DNA of 64,000 nt from Chloroflexota bacterium (GCA_023381565.1 JAMCRR010000151.1:1-64000), one strand, 5' to 3'; counted from the first letter of the stretch, positions 44,458-52,921 are shown. Program-made: numbers and translations. The notes: generated by a model from the sequence alone, not told the origin.

Positions 44458-45009
44458 ATGCGCGTATTAATAAAGGTTCTCCCACATAATCTACCGGCCT
44501 TTATCCGCAAAAAGATCTTTGCACAGCTAGGTGAGGCCACAGCAGATGCCTTCGGGTGCCCGGCTCCTGCGCTTGATCACCTCTCCTCCGACGATTGCCA
44601 TCGGGCCTATGCCTTGTTTACCCGGGAGCAGGCTGAAAAAGCTCTCCGAGCTGGTCGTGAAGTATCGATTATCAAAACCCTGCTATACCAGCACGCTTAT
44701 CCCTTAGGCGTGCGACTTCGCAATTGGTTCGGGGTCGATACGATGGAGGAGGTGATGGATCTTGGGCAGATCCTCTACCGGGCGATCGGGGTTGAAATCC
44801 AGGGGAATCACCAGGGCGACATAACGGTGAAACGCTGCTACTTTAGCCAGTTCTATAGCGGTCCGTTATGCGATCTGGTCTCGGCATTCGATGATGGAGT
44901 CTTCTCGGGCTTATCGGGAGGCGGCAGGCTGACGTTCTCGGAGCGCCTTACGGAGGGTGGGGAGAGCTGCAGGGCGAAATTATGTATAAGAAGGAGTGGG
45001 GATAGATGA
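44458..45009 (+). CDS. ATC hydrolase-like small protein
   Basis: 183 residues. The first part is helical; the C-terminal half has KRCYFSQFYSGPLCDLVSAF, DDGVFSGLSGGGRLTFSERL and TEGGESCRAKLCIRR, a pattern that recalls the L-2-amino-thiazoline-4-carboxylic acid hydrolase-like family (two conserved Cys and a late ...C.a.l strand). The family includes many members of unknown activity next to oxidoreductases. It starts two bases after the reductase/ligase stop and overlaps the GMC gene by four bases. True reaction unknown; it may assist the oxidoreductase. Confidence 0.5.
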   Translation: MRVLIKVLPHNLPAFIRKKIFAQLGEATADAFGCPAPALDHLSSDDCHRAYALFTREQAEKALRAGREVSIIKTLLYQHAYPLGVRLRNWFGVDTMEEVMDLGQILYRAIGVEIQGNHQGDITVKRCYFSQFYSGPLCDLVSAFDDGVFSGLSGGGRLTFSERLTEGGESCRAKLCIRRSGDR

Positions 45010-46286
45010 AAAAAGCCATCGTGGTCGGCAGTGGGGCTGGCGGCGCGACTGTGGCGAAGGAACTCCAGGGCAATTATGAGGTGACGGTACTGGAAGCCGG
45101 CAAAGAATTCAAGCCTTTTACAATGAAGCTGGAAGGCCTGGAAAAGTTACGGCGGTTCGGTATGTTCTTCGACGAGCGCGAGATCCAATTCGTCATCCCG
45201 GCATATAAGATCCGGAAAGCAACCGATGATATGATCCTGGTGAATGGGATCGGGTTGGGAGGGACGACTACGATCTGTACCGGGAATGCCCTGCGCATGG
45301 ATCGGGATCTGAAAACTCTGGGGATCAATTTAGACGCTGAGTTCGCGGAAGTCTACCGTGAGGTCCCGGTGACCACCGCCCACCAGAAGAAGTGGCACAA
45401 GGTCACCCGGCGGCTGTTCGCCATCTTCCAGGAGCTGGGCCTAGAGCCGCAGCCAATGCCTAAGATGGGGGAGTATGAGCGCTGCCTGCATTGCGGTCGC
45501 TGCCAGTTGGGCTGCCCCAATGGGATCAAGTGGGACAGTCGTCGGTTCCTGAGGATCGCTCAAGATAAAGGGGCACAGGTAATCACCGGCTGTCATGTGG
45601 AGAGCGTAGTGATTGATGGCGGGCGAGCGACCGGCGTGCGGGCTAAAAATGGCTGGAATCACCATTTCTTCCCGGCTGACCTGGTTATACTGGCTGCAGG
45701 AGGGCTGGGGACTCCGGTCATCCTGGATAATTCGGGCATCCCTTGCGAGCCGCGCCTGTTCGTCGACCCGGTCCTGTGTGTGGCAGCCAGGGTGCCTAAG
45801 AGCATGCAATACAAAGAGATTACCATGCCGTTCGTCTCCATCCAAGAACGACTCATCCTATCCCCTTACTTCGATCATCTGAGCTTCCTATTCAATCAGG
45901 ATTGGCGCCCTCATGCCGGGGATATCGTCTCGATCATGATCAAACTGGCGGATGACGGACTCGGAAGCATTTCGAGCCAGCGAGTGGATAAAACCCTCAC
46001 GGACCAAGACCGGCGCAGGCTGGACGAGGGTGTAGGGATCTGCAGGGAGATTCTATGCCGTTTAGGGGCCTGTGATGAAGCGACGTTCCTGGGGAGTGTG
46101 ATCGCCGGCCATCCGGGCGGGATGCTGCCGCTCACCGAAAAGGAGGCCTCTAGCTTCCATTCTAACCGGCTTCCTGAAAACCTCTACGTGGCCGATGCCA
46201 GCTTGCTGCCCAAATCTTTAGGGATCCCGCCTATTCTGACGATTATCGCCATGGCCAAACGGATCAGCAAAATATGCTTGAGCTGA
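45006..46286 (+). CDS. GMC-type FAD oxidoreductase with four-cysteine cluster
   Basis: 426 residues. FAD-binding GSGAGGATVAKEL at 8-20 and a following acidic strand end (VLEAGKEF), NGIGLGGTTTICTGNALR, LVILAAGGLGTPVIL, and the C-terminal ENLYVADASLLPKSLGIPPI signature of GMC enzymes. C160, C163, C166 and C170 form CxxCxxCxxxCP, which resembles a [4Fe-4S] ferredoxin motif. Related long-chain alcohol oxidases oxidise fatty alcohols. It overlaps the preceding gene in ATGA and ends the operon. Could oxidise the alcohol made by the reductase, or work on a linked lipid. Confidence 0.85.
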   Translation: MKKAIVVGSGAGGATVAKELQGNYEVTVLEAGKEFKPFTMKLEGLEKLRRFGMFFDEREIQFVIPAYKIRKATDDMILVNGIGLGGTTTICTGNALRMDRDLKTLGINLDAEFAEVYREVPVTTAHQKKWHKVTRRLFAIFQELGLEPQPMPKMGEYERCLHCGRCQLGCPNGIKWDSRRFLRIAQDKGAQVITGCHVESVVIDGGRATGVRAKNGWNHHFFPADLVILAAGGLGTPVILDNSGIPCEPRLFVDPVLCVAARVPKSMQYKEITMPFVSIQERLILSPYFDHLSFLFNQDWRPHAGDIVSIMIKLADDGLGSISSQRVDKTLTDQDRRRLDEGVGICREILCRLGACDEATFLGSVIAGHPGGMLPLTEKEASSFHSNRLPENLYVADASLLPKSLGIPPILTIIAMAKRISKICLS

Positions 46287-46449
46287 GGAGGCCTATGGGG
46301 GGTGAGATCCACCGACCTGGATCATCTTGCCAGGATTTGCAGAACCCAATGCAAAACCCCTGCGAAGACCATGAGGGGCATTCCGGTGGCTATGACCACC
46401 CCAATGCCTTTTCAAATCACGATCTTCGGGTGGAGAACCCGGTACTCCT

Positions 46450-46983
46450 TCAACCGCGGATTTTCTCCAGTTGGGTTTTTCCTCGATACCACATCCTTGA
46501 AATCCAGGCTTTGGGCTTGAAATTGACCAGGTACAGGGCGATTAAGAGGCCGACCACAAGATAGATCAAATCCGAGATGATCGGATGAAGTATTAAACTG
46601 ACGATCTGAAATGGGAACATGACCACGGTCAGGCCGACCAAAAGGTCTACTCCCCAATTCTTCTGGTAGATTAACCCAATTGCTCCGGCCAGTTTCGCCG
46701 CGCCGAGTACAATCAGATAGGCTGCCAGGGAGGTGTGCTGGGCAAAAAGTGATGGAACAATACGCTCGGTCAGTTGAGCTAACAAATCGTGCGGATCTTC
46801 GGTCAATTCTTGTGAAATGAACATTTGATACAGCCTGAAGGCACTCCCACCCCAGATTATCAGGCCGATTCCAGAGAAGAATTCGACAAGCCCAAGCAGA
46901 AATTTATAAGCAATAATGATCCTGGAGACGTGGAATTCCGTCTCTAAATTCTCTTCGATCGTTCGAGCTGATATGCGGGGCAT
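46450..46983 (-). CDS. DUF2127 membrane protein
   Basis: 177 residues with four hydrophobic segments. DUF2127 traits: IIIAYKFLLGLVEFFSGIGL near the start, AAYLIVLGAAKLAGAIGLI, and the ending LLIALYLVNFKPKAW. Function unknown. It is transcribed towards the GMC operon, tail to tail. The open frame on the opposite strand (46274-46564) is its shadow. Confidence 0.75.
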   Translation of the reverse strand: MPRISARTIEENLETEFHVSRIIIAYKFLLGLVEFFSGIGLIIWGGSAFRLYQMFISQELTEDPHDLLAQLTERIVPSLFAQHTSLAAYLIVLGAAKLAGAIGLIYQKNWGVDLLVGLTVVMFPFQIVSLILHPIISDLIYLVVGLLIALYLVNFKPKAWISRMWYRGKTQLEKIRG

Positions 46984-47251
46984 ATAAGGTGAATTTTACT
47001 TTATTTCAAGTGGTGAAGGGCAGCTGGTGGCAACCTTCTGTATGGATGCCAACGTTCATTATCATGGGTTGATTGCTCTGGGTTGAAGGCCGGAGTAGCG
47101 GAGATGGAATAGAGCTTCAATCAAAAGGATCGATAACGTCACCTGCTAAAAATAATAGATATTTAATAGGTTATTTCAAGGACTTGGGCAGACCCTATCG
47201 CATACAATGGATGGTATCTCAATAATCTTTAATACAGAAAGCATGGAAAAA

Positions 47252-47539
47252 ATGGAAACAAAACTTTATGTTGGAAATATGTCTCACGATACGAACGAAC
47301 AGGATTTGCGTACAATGTTCAGTGAGGCCGGTACCGTAGGATCGGTAGATATTATCATGGACCGCCAAACAGGGGAACCAAGGGGTTTTGCCTTTGTCAC
47401 GATGAGCAGCCAAGACGAAGCAGAGAAAGCTGTCGTCATGTTCAACGCCATGAACCTGAATGCCAATACGCTTAAGGTCAACATTGCCAGGTCGCGTGAA
47501 GAACGGCCAACCACGGGCGGTCGGCCTACAACATTCTAA
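47252..47539 (+). CDS. RRM-type RNA-binding protein
   Basis: 95 residues from METKLYVGNMSHDTNEQDL; a start nine bases earlier is possible. One RRM: RNP2 LYVGNM, helix, RNP1 RGFAFVTM, then AEKAVVMFNAMNLNANTLKVNIA and a short Arg/Gly/Pro-rich tail (REERPTTGGRPTTF). Bacterial single-RRM proteins act as cold-shock or stress RNA chaperones. It opens the cluster of stress-type genes. Confidence 0.9.
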   Translation: METKLYVGNMSHDTNEQDLRTMFSEAGTVGSVDIIMDRQTGEPRGFAFVTMSSQDEAEKAVVMFNAMNLNANTLKVNIARSREERPTTGGRPTTF

Positions 47540-47573
47540 TCAAGCAGCAATAAGGCTTTAAAGTAAAATGACC

Positions 47574-47604
47574 AGCATCGAGCCTCCTCGCGAGGCTCGA
47601 TGCT
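47574..47604 (+). terminator. Hairpin terminator after the RRM gene
   Basis: Perfect 13-base arms agcatcgagcctc and gaggctcgatgct with a five-base loop, followed by ttgatatt. Position, 35 bases past the stop, fits termination; the U run is weak. Confidence 0.7.
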
Positions 47605-47720
47605 TTGATATTAGAAAGACGAGATTTATTAGGAATTTAATAGACTCTCGTAGGGACTTAGATAGGCTCCGCCTGCTATGATAGAAATTAATCAATGCTC
47701 AATTGCAGGAGGCAAACCCT

Positions 47721-47843
47721 ATGGTAAACAAGATAAGCAAGACGAAAACTAGACGATTGTCCAAAGGACAGCGCATCCATGTACGGAGGTTGAAACAAGA
47801 AGCCCGCGCGGCAGGCACAGTTTATAAGCCGAGAATCCAATAG
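47721..47843 (+). CDS. 40-residue basic peptide
   Basis: An open frame starting MVNKISKTKTRRLSKGQRIH and ending RAAGTVYKPRIQ. AGGAGG lies eight bases before the ATG. About one third of the residues are Lys or Arg, which suggests nucleic-acid or ribosome binding. No family recognised. It lies between the RRM gene and the Dps-like gene, in a spacer of its own, and is too short for usual gene finders. Coding support comes from the ribosome site and the even basic composition. Confidence 0.6.
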   Translation: MVNKISKTKTRRLSKGQRIHVRRLKQEARAAGTVYKPRIQ

Positions 47844-47873
47844 TCAGATCTTCATCTGATCAAAAGGAGCAGT

Positions 47874-48425
47874 ATGCCACAAACCATTTCCTACGAACAT
47901 AAGAATTTACAGGTTACTTTCCAGCCAAACATCGGTTTGGATGCTGCTGCCCGCCAGTCTGTTGTCGAAATCCTCAATCATCTCCTGGCCGATGAGGCTG
48001 TGCTGTCGCTAAAAACCCGCCGCGCGAATGGGCATTCAAGCGGAGAGAATGTTCCTGAGCTACAGCCTCTCTATAATGCTCAATATAAGCAGATCAATGC
48101 CATCACGCGTGAGATTGGAGAAAGGATTCAAATCTTGGGCGGTTCTCCCCTGAGCGGTCCCAAAGAATTATTGGATACTGCCAGGTTGGATGGAAAACTC
48201 ACTATGGTTCCAGGGTCCATCAATATTTTAGCCGACCAGGAGGCTTTCATCCGTTGCTTGCGAGATGATATCCGCAAGTGTTCAGAGGAGTACGAGGACG
48301 AAGGTACTTTCGAATTGCTGGTAGGCGTTATGCGTCTGCACGAAAGGATGGCCTGGTTGCTCCGGTCCCATATCAAGCCGGAGATCATTCACGGCGTAGG
48401 CCAGAGACAGAATTTTGCTAGGTGA
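47874..48425 (+). CDS. Dps/ferritin-like protein
   Basis: 183 residues. Helical throughout, with the Dps-like pattern ADEAVLSLKTRRANG at helix 1, PLYNAQYKQINAITREIGERIQILGGSPLSG at helix 2, and EDEGTFELLVGVMRLHERMAWLLRSHI at helix 4. AAAAGGAG is about six bases before the ATG. Some iron-site residues of classical Dps (the HWxxxGxxF His pair) are not visible, so ferroxidase activity is uncertain. Probably forms a protective protein shell or binds DNA under stress. Confidence 0.7.
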   Translation: MPQTISYEHKNLQVTFQPNIGLDAAARQSVVEILNHLLADEAVLSLKTRRANGHSSGENVPELQPLYNAQYKQINAITREIGERIQILGGSPLSGPKELLDTARLDGKLTMVPGSINILADQEAFIRCLRDDIRKCSEEYEDEGTFELLVGVMRLHERMAWLLRSHIKPEIIHGVGQRQNFAR

Positions 48426-48522
48426 TTAAGGTAAGCGTCACCTTGATTTATTAATCGGACCACTCCAGGAAAACAAAAGCACCACCCGGGTAGTTCGAAG
48501 AAGAATACAAAAAGAGGGAAAA

Positions 48523-48942
48523 TTGACAGGTTATCAAGAAGTAAGAACCACAGAACTTGAAAAGGGAAGTGAGCAGTGTACCACAACCTTGAAGGTCACA
48601 CAAATTATCTGGTTGCTGCTGGGCATTCTCGAAGCTGTGATTGCACTGCGAGTTATTTTCAAGTTGATCGCGGTCAATGCAGCTAATCCTTTCGCAGCGC
48701 TTCTGTACAGCGTGAGCAATTTCTTTGTAGCTCCCTTTGCCAGTTTGGTGGGAACCCCGATAGCTGGCGGTATGGTGTTGGAAATTTCTTCGATCATTGC
48801 GATGATCGTGTACCTGCTGATCGCCTGGGCGCTTGCACGGATCGTTTATGTGCTTTTCTACCGCCCGCGCGGACCTGTGAGTGTCAGACAGACGACGGTT
48901 GCCGATCACACTCTGCAGCAAGCGCCTTTGGGATTTAGGTAG
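48523..48942 (+). CDS. YGGT-family membrane protein with early amber stop
   Basis: 139 residues from a TTG start with GAGGG five bases upstream. The YGGT pattern: QIIWLLLGILEAVIALRVIF, a PFAALLYSVSNFFVAPFASL re-entrant region, and LEISSIIAMIVYLLIAWALAR. Two or three transmembrane segments. The C-terminal tail VSVRQTTVADHTLQQAPLGFR stops at TAG 48940-48942, and the frame continues with similar sequence for 32 codons. YGGT proteins are linked to osmotic and cell-division functions. Confidence 0.8.
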   Translation: MTGYQEVRTTELEKGSEQCTTTLKVTQIIWLLLGILEAVIALRVIFKLIAVNAANPFAALLYSVSNFFVAPFASLVGTPIAGGMVLEISSIIAMIVYLLIAWALARIVYVLFYRPRGPVSVRQTTVADHTLQQAPLGFR

Positions 48943-49041
48943 ACAACGACGACCGATCGCATAACCACCCAGGCGCCCGTAGACGCCAATCAAACGACCG
49001 TCACTAATCGTACGGATACCCAGACACCGGGTTCCGTTTGA
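48943..49041 (+). other. In-frame continuation of the YGGT tail beyond the amber codon
   Basis: In the same frame after TAG the sequence reads TTTDRITTQAPVDANQTTVT, then NRTDTQTPGSV and TGA. It repeats the QTTV/Thr-rich style of the tail before the stop, so the ancestral protein was 32 residues longer. Either a recent nonsense mutation or readthrough. Confidence 0.6.
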
Positions 49042-49193
49042 TCATGGGGATAGGCACACACCGAGAGTTAAGTTATGTTACCGGCTGAAAATCCGGAGCT
49101 ACAGAACACGTAGGTCCAGGTATCCGTAAGGCGCATTTATTGCGCATGATTAATAAAACTTGATATATCAGATAAGACAATTGGAGGATTATT

Positions 49194-49469
49194 ATGGGAT
49201 GGCTTTCATGGATCGTAGTTGGTTTGATCGCCGGTTGGTTAGCCGGAAGAGTAATGCGAGGGGGCGGCTATGGGTTGATTGGGGATATTATCGTCGGCGT
49301 GCTTGGCGGATTGTTGGGAGGCTGGATTGCTACTTCACTGCTGCATATCGGCGCTGGGGTGAATGGGATTAACCTGGAGTCGATTGTGGTGGCATTTGCA
49401 GGGGCAGTAATACTGCTCATCCTGTTACGGTTGTTGGGGGGTGGAAGAAGGCGAAGTATTTTACGCTAA
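49194..49469 (+). CDS. GlsB/YeaQ/YmgE-family stress membrane protein
   Basis: 91 residues: MGWLSWIVVGLIAGWLAGRVMRGGGYGLIGDIIVGVLGGLLGGWI is typical of the transglycosylase-associated family, with three Gly-rich transmembrane helices and a basic GGGRRRSILR end. TTGGAGGATT lies before the ATG. Family members are small envelope proteins induced by general stress. Upstream 49042-49193 contains a short gcgca/tgcgc hairpin but no gene. Confidence 0.9.
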   Translation: MGWLSWIVVGLIAGWLAGRVMRGGGYGLIGDIIVGVLGGLLGGWIATSLLHIGAGVNGINLESIVVAFAGAVILLILLRLLGGGRRRSILR

Positions 49470-49480
49470 GATCAGCCAAT

Positions 49481-49529
49481 GTCCTCCGTGGGTTGCTGCT
49501 AAGAGATGACGAGTGTTCCCACGGAGGAC
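49481..49529. repeat. 12-base inverted repeat after the GlsB-type gene
   Basis: GTCCTCCGTGGG and CCCACGGAGGAC separated by 25 bases. No U tract follows. It could be the end of the GlsB-type mRNA or a small structured RNA. 49530-49774 shows no further gene that I can support. Confidence 0.5.
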
Positions 49530-49774
49530 TGTAAACAACGAATCCACGAAACAACCAAAAAATACGTCGTATTCTTTGTGGATTTATATTTTTATAGTAA
49601 AGAATCCGAACTGTAGTTTAGAGTTCGTCGATGACCTTCATCGGAAATCATGGAGGTATGGATGGATGAAGTGAAGACGACCCTGAACTTGTCTCAATCT
49701 ACGGGGAAACGCCCCGGAGTGAAAGAAGCCCATTTTACAGATCATTTGGTAGGAATGGGGTGTGTAGCTACTGA

Positions 49775-50096
49775 CAATGTTCCTGGAACAACCCGGCTTT
49801 ATTCCACACCGGCTGGTTCGTGGAGTCGCTCTTTACCCAGACGCTGATCATTCACGTCATCCGTACCAATAAGATCCCCTTCATTCAGAGTCAAGCCAGT
49901 TGGTCGTTGATCGTCAGCTCATTGATCATCGTCTCAGTGGGTGCCTGGCTGACGGTTTCTCCGCTTGCAACCACGATTGGATTTGTCATACTTCCACCGA
50001 TATATTGGCTGTTGCTGGCAATCATATTGATATGTTAGTTATGTGATTCTGACTCAAGTGGTAAAGACCTGGTTTTTTCGCAAGTTTGGCGAATGA
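49775..50096 (+). pseudogene. mgtA: C-terminal remnant of a Mg2+-transporting P-type ATPase (MgtA-like)
   Basis: The frame reads WNNPALFHTGWFVESLFTQT, IRTNKIPFIQS, then helices to ILIC, and after a frameshift near 50036 continues YVILTQVVKTWFFRKFGE with a TGA. This is the last ~105 residues of MgtA-type ATPases (FxTGWFVESL, RTxKIPFIQS, final FFRKFG). No phosphorylation or nucleotide domain is present upstream and no start codon in a sensible place. It is a degraded end of a ~900-residue gene. Confidence 0.85.
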
Positions 50097-50108
50097 GGAT
50101 TATATATT

Positions 50109-51092
50109 ATGGAATATCACTCTACGAATAAACGTCGCCTGCGAACCAAGCTCATCTTCAATCCCAGTGCAGGGGCAGCCAGAGCATCGCCCATAGAGAT
50201 TGTGGATGTGATCCATGAGATGCAGAGCTGGAAGCTCGTACCGGAAACCTTTCTGGTCGAACCAGGCTGCGATCTGCCAGGGGTGGTCCGAGATGCTCTG
50301 GCGCAGGAGATCCGCATGTTCGTGGTCTGCGGCGGTGATGGGACTATTTCTGCCGTGGCCAGGACGCTGGCCGGTACACACGCCACCCTGGGTATCATCC
50401 CCATCGGCACGCAGAATAACACAGCCCTCAGCCTGGGAATCCCATCCTATATCCCGGCTGCCATCGCCATCTTGCGAACGGGCCGGCGGATCAAAGTGGA
50501 TGTTGGCATGGCCACCTGCGGCAACATTAAGACCCCTTTCCTGGAAGTTTGCTCAGTCGGGCTGATTTCGACTCTCTTCCCGTCTGCCGACGATATCCAG
50601 CACGGCAACCTTGCACGTGTAGGTGATTTCCTGGCCACATTGGCCACTTCCCCTCCCGCCGAGATAAATCTATTACTGGATGACAAGCGGGAGATTCACA
50701 ATCTGGGTCACGTAGTGCTGGTTTCCAATATGCCTTATATCGGCCTCCATTATCAGGTTAGCACCCTGGCTTCGTTTAAGGACGGCTTGCTCGATGTACT
50801 GTTCTTTGCCGACCTATCCAAGATGGACCTGCTGCGCTACGTTTTCCAGGGCGTGGGTGTCGGCAAGCCGGAAGACCCACGCATCCAGCACTTCCGCGTG
50901 CGCAGGGTGGAAATTGATACCCACCCGGCGATGCAGGTTATGACGGATGGGACTGCATTAGGTGAAGGGCTGGTGCGGATCGAAGTGCAGCGACATGTCC
51001 TGGCAGTAATGGTCGGAATACAGGCGCCAGGATTGCGATCAGGACCGGGAGAGGACCGTGCGCAGCATATCGATGAAGCAACGCTTGCCTGA
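50109..51092 (+). CDS. Diacylglycerol kinase-family lipid kinase (YegS/BmrU type)
   Basis: 327 residues. N-terminal KLIFNPSAGAARA, then CGGDGTISAVARTLAG (GGDGT nucleotide motif), LGIIPIGTQNNTALSLG, and a C-terminal beta domain (VSTLASFKDGLLDVLFF, VEIDTHPAMQVMTDGTALG). These enzymes phosphorylate diacylglycerol or related lipids at the inner membrane face. It begins 12 bases after the mgtA remnant. The following 51093-51299 has no gene that I can support. Confidence 0.88.
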   Translation: MEYHSTNKRRLRTKLIFNPSAGAARASPIEIVDVIHEMQSWKLVPETFLVEPGCDLPGVVRDALAQEIRMFVVCGGDGTISAVARTLAGTHATLGIIPIGTQNNTALSLGIPSYIPAAIAILRTGRRIKVDVGMATCGNIKTPFLEVCSVGLISTLFPSADDIQHGNLARVGDFLATLATSPPAEINLLLDDKREIHNLGHVVLVSNMPYIGLHYQVSTLASFKDGLLDVLFFADLSKMDLLRYVFQGVGVGKPEDPRIQHFRVRRVEIDTHPAMQVMTDGTALGEGLVRIEVQRHVLAVMVGIQAPGLRSGPGEDRAQHIDEATLA

Positions 51093-51299
51093 AGTCAAAG
51101 GTCACGTGACCTGGGAGTGATTAACTCATTGGGTCAGCCATCATCAACCGATTGCCAGGCTTCCGGCTTACCCAGGCGTGCATCGTTGGTTAGCGGGCCA
51201 CCGGACGATCTTTCCCCAGTGGTCATACCAGCCAGGTCTTCACAATTTTTTGTATAATGATATCAACTTCGTCTGGTCTTTCGAAGCAAGGAGGGAAAT

Positions 51300-51617
51300 A
51301 TGTGTTGTCTGACTACCATTTTGTTAGTGTTCATTCCGCGAATCGGCATTGTGTACTGGTGGGTGACGAACCCGCAATCCCACGACCTTCCTTTTGCGAG
51401 CTGGGTCTTGCCGGGCCTCCCGGCGTTACCAGCCTGGCTCTGGACGCTGCTGGGTGGCATTTTCCTGCCCTGGACGACCCTGGCTTACCTCTTTCTTTTC
51501 CCGGGGGGTATCGTGGGCTACGAATGGCTCGTATTAGGGATCGCTCTCCTGGTTGACCTGGCGGGTCATGGCGGCACATACCGCCACCGCAATCGGCTCT
51601 CTCGTCAAAGAAGTTAA
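51300..51617 (+). CDS. Small membrane protein, unknown
   Basis: 105 residues starting MCCLTTILLVFIPRIGIVYWW, with the strong ribosome site AAGGAGGG seven bases upstream. Three hydrophobic segments, a Pro/Trp-rich loop (GLPALPAWLWTLLGG) and a short basic tail. It resembles small membrane proteins that gene finders leave as hypothetical in Actinobacteria and Chloroflexota. Function unknown. The next 220 bases up to 51839 show no gene. Confidence 0.65.
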   Translation: MCCLTTILLVFIPRIGIVYWWVTNPQSHDLPFASWVLPGLPALPAWLWTLLGGIFLPWTTLAYLFLFPGGIVGYEWLVLGIALLVDLAGHGGTYRHRNRLSRQRS

Positions 51618-51839
51618 GTTCAACCCATATTGTAAATATTTTTTGATATTTTATAGGTTGTATTAGGGACGCAGATAGCCATTACGATTAGACTGATACT
51701 ATAGCAAAAACTTGAAGGCATCCGCAGCCGGCAAGTGCTCTCGCTCCCGCCGCCACTAGTTGGTCAAGCGTGAAATCTATCCTGTTCGAGAGCACCACCC
51801 CGCTGAATCAGTGAAAGTCGTTGGATTAGGATAATCACT

Positions 51840-52415
51840 ATGGACGAAAAAGAATCGATAAAAACCGAAGCCAATTCTGTATTCCGCCCTCATAGGTCCA
51901 TGAGCGGCGTTTTGCGATGGATGCTGGTGGTTCTGTTGGCGTTTGGTTTGGGTGCATTGTTGGTTGCCTTCACGCTCTACTTCCCCACCCGGCAGAAGCT
52001 TGACAAAGCCATCACCGACCTGGGGACCGCCAACGCCTCGATCACCAGCCAAACCGATCAGATCAAGACGCTGCAGACGGGCAACGAGACTCTGCAAAAG
52101 GATCTGGATGCTGTCTCTTTACAAATGTACGTGCTCAAAGCCTTGTCAGGTGTGCGTGGAGCCAGCCTGGCGGTGGTCGCCAACGATTACGCTGGAGCGC
52201 GCCTGTCGTTGATCCAGGCGTCCGAAGCGCTGAACACACTTTCCGGCTTGCCGGATACGAGTCAAAAAGATGTGTTTACCGCTATGCAACAAAACGCTAC
52301 CCAGGCCTTGACTGATGTGCAGACATCCAACCTTAAGTCAGCGCAGCCGGAGCTGGATCAGTTGACAAAGAACTTGACGCAACTGGAGGCTAACCTATCT
52401 ACTAACAACCCTTAA
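51840..52415 (+). CDS. Single-pass membrane protein with coiled coil
   Basis: 191 residues. Cytoplasmic N-terminus (RPHRSMSGVLRW), one transmembrane helix (MLVVLLAFGLGALLVAFTL), then a coiled coil from about 50 to 95 (heptads in LDKAITDLGTANASITSQTD) and a helical, TPR-like part to the end. AGGA lies upstream. No catalytic motif. Possibly a structural envelope protein; family not recognised. Confidence 0.65.
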   Translation: MDEKESIKTEANSVFRPHRSMSGVLRWMLVVLLAFGLGALLVAFTLYFPTRQKLDKAITDLGTANASITSQTDQIKTLQTGNETLQKDLDAVSLQMYVLKALSGVRGASLAVVANDYAGARLSLIQASEALNTLSGLPDTSQKDVFTAMQQNATQALTDVQTSNLKSAQPELDQLTKNLTQLEANLSTNNP

Positions 52416-52571
52416 TAATTTCATCCTCATGGTGTGGCGCCTAACCGTGCGGTTGAATGGGGGCTATTGCTGAGGTAGTGGTAGCTAAAGCTTTCGTTCG
52501 TAAGGATACCACCGGCTGAGATCCGGGCCTAGTTTATGTCAAGGGATTGATCATTCAAAAGGAGACTCCTC

Positions 52572-52736
52572 ATGTCACTGTTGTGGATTATCATCATAGT
52601 ACTAGTAGTACTGTGGCTGCTTGGCTTTTTAGGTCGGAACATAAGCCCAAGGTTACCGCGCACAGGGGGTTGGATCCACACCCTGATCGTTATCGCCGTC
52701 ATTCTCGTTATATTAAACCTCCTTGGGGTGGTGTAA
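52572..52736 (+). CDS. 54-residue lmo0937-like membrane protein
   Basis: MSLLWIIIIVLVVLWLLGFL, a basic loop (GRNISPRLPRTGG), then a second helix (TLIVIAVILVILNLLGVV). AAGGAG lies eight bases before the ATG. The two-helix pattern matches small lmo0937-type membrane proteins that accompany stress genes. Function unknown. It is shorter than the usual gene-finder cut-off. Confidence 0.7.
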   Translation: MSLLWIIIIVLVVLWLLGFLGRNISPRLPRTGGWIHTLIVIAVILVILNLLGVV

Positions 52737-52921
52737 ACCGTTCTCACTCCGGCGATCAGACCAGGTACGTCAACGCTCGGGAGAAAGTCAGGCACGCTCC
52801 GGAAGTGCTATCCAACTTGCATATTCCTCATTAAAAATTGTCGGGCTGAGTATCGGTTGCGTGTCGATCGCTGCCAGCGTTTTACCAGCTTAGAAGGGGT
52901 GTCTGGAAGGAGAAATGTGAT

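Noticed and set aside
46274-46564. Open frame overlapping the end of the GMC gene and DUF2127
   Set aside because: Shadow of the DUF2127 gene; no recognisable protein features.
49650-49847. Possible small gene before the mgtA remnant
   Set aside because: It runs out of frame into the remnant and shows no family or convincing ribosome site.
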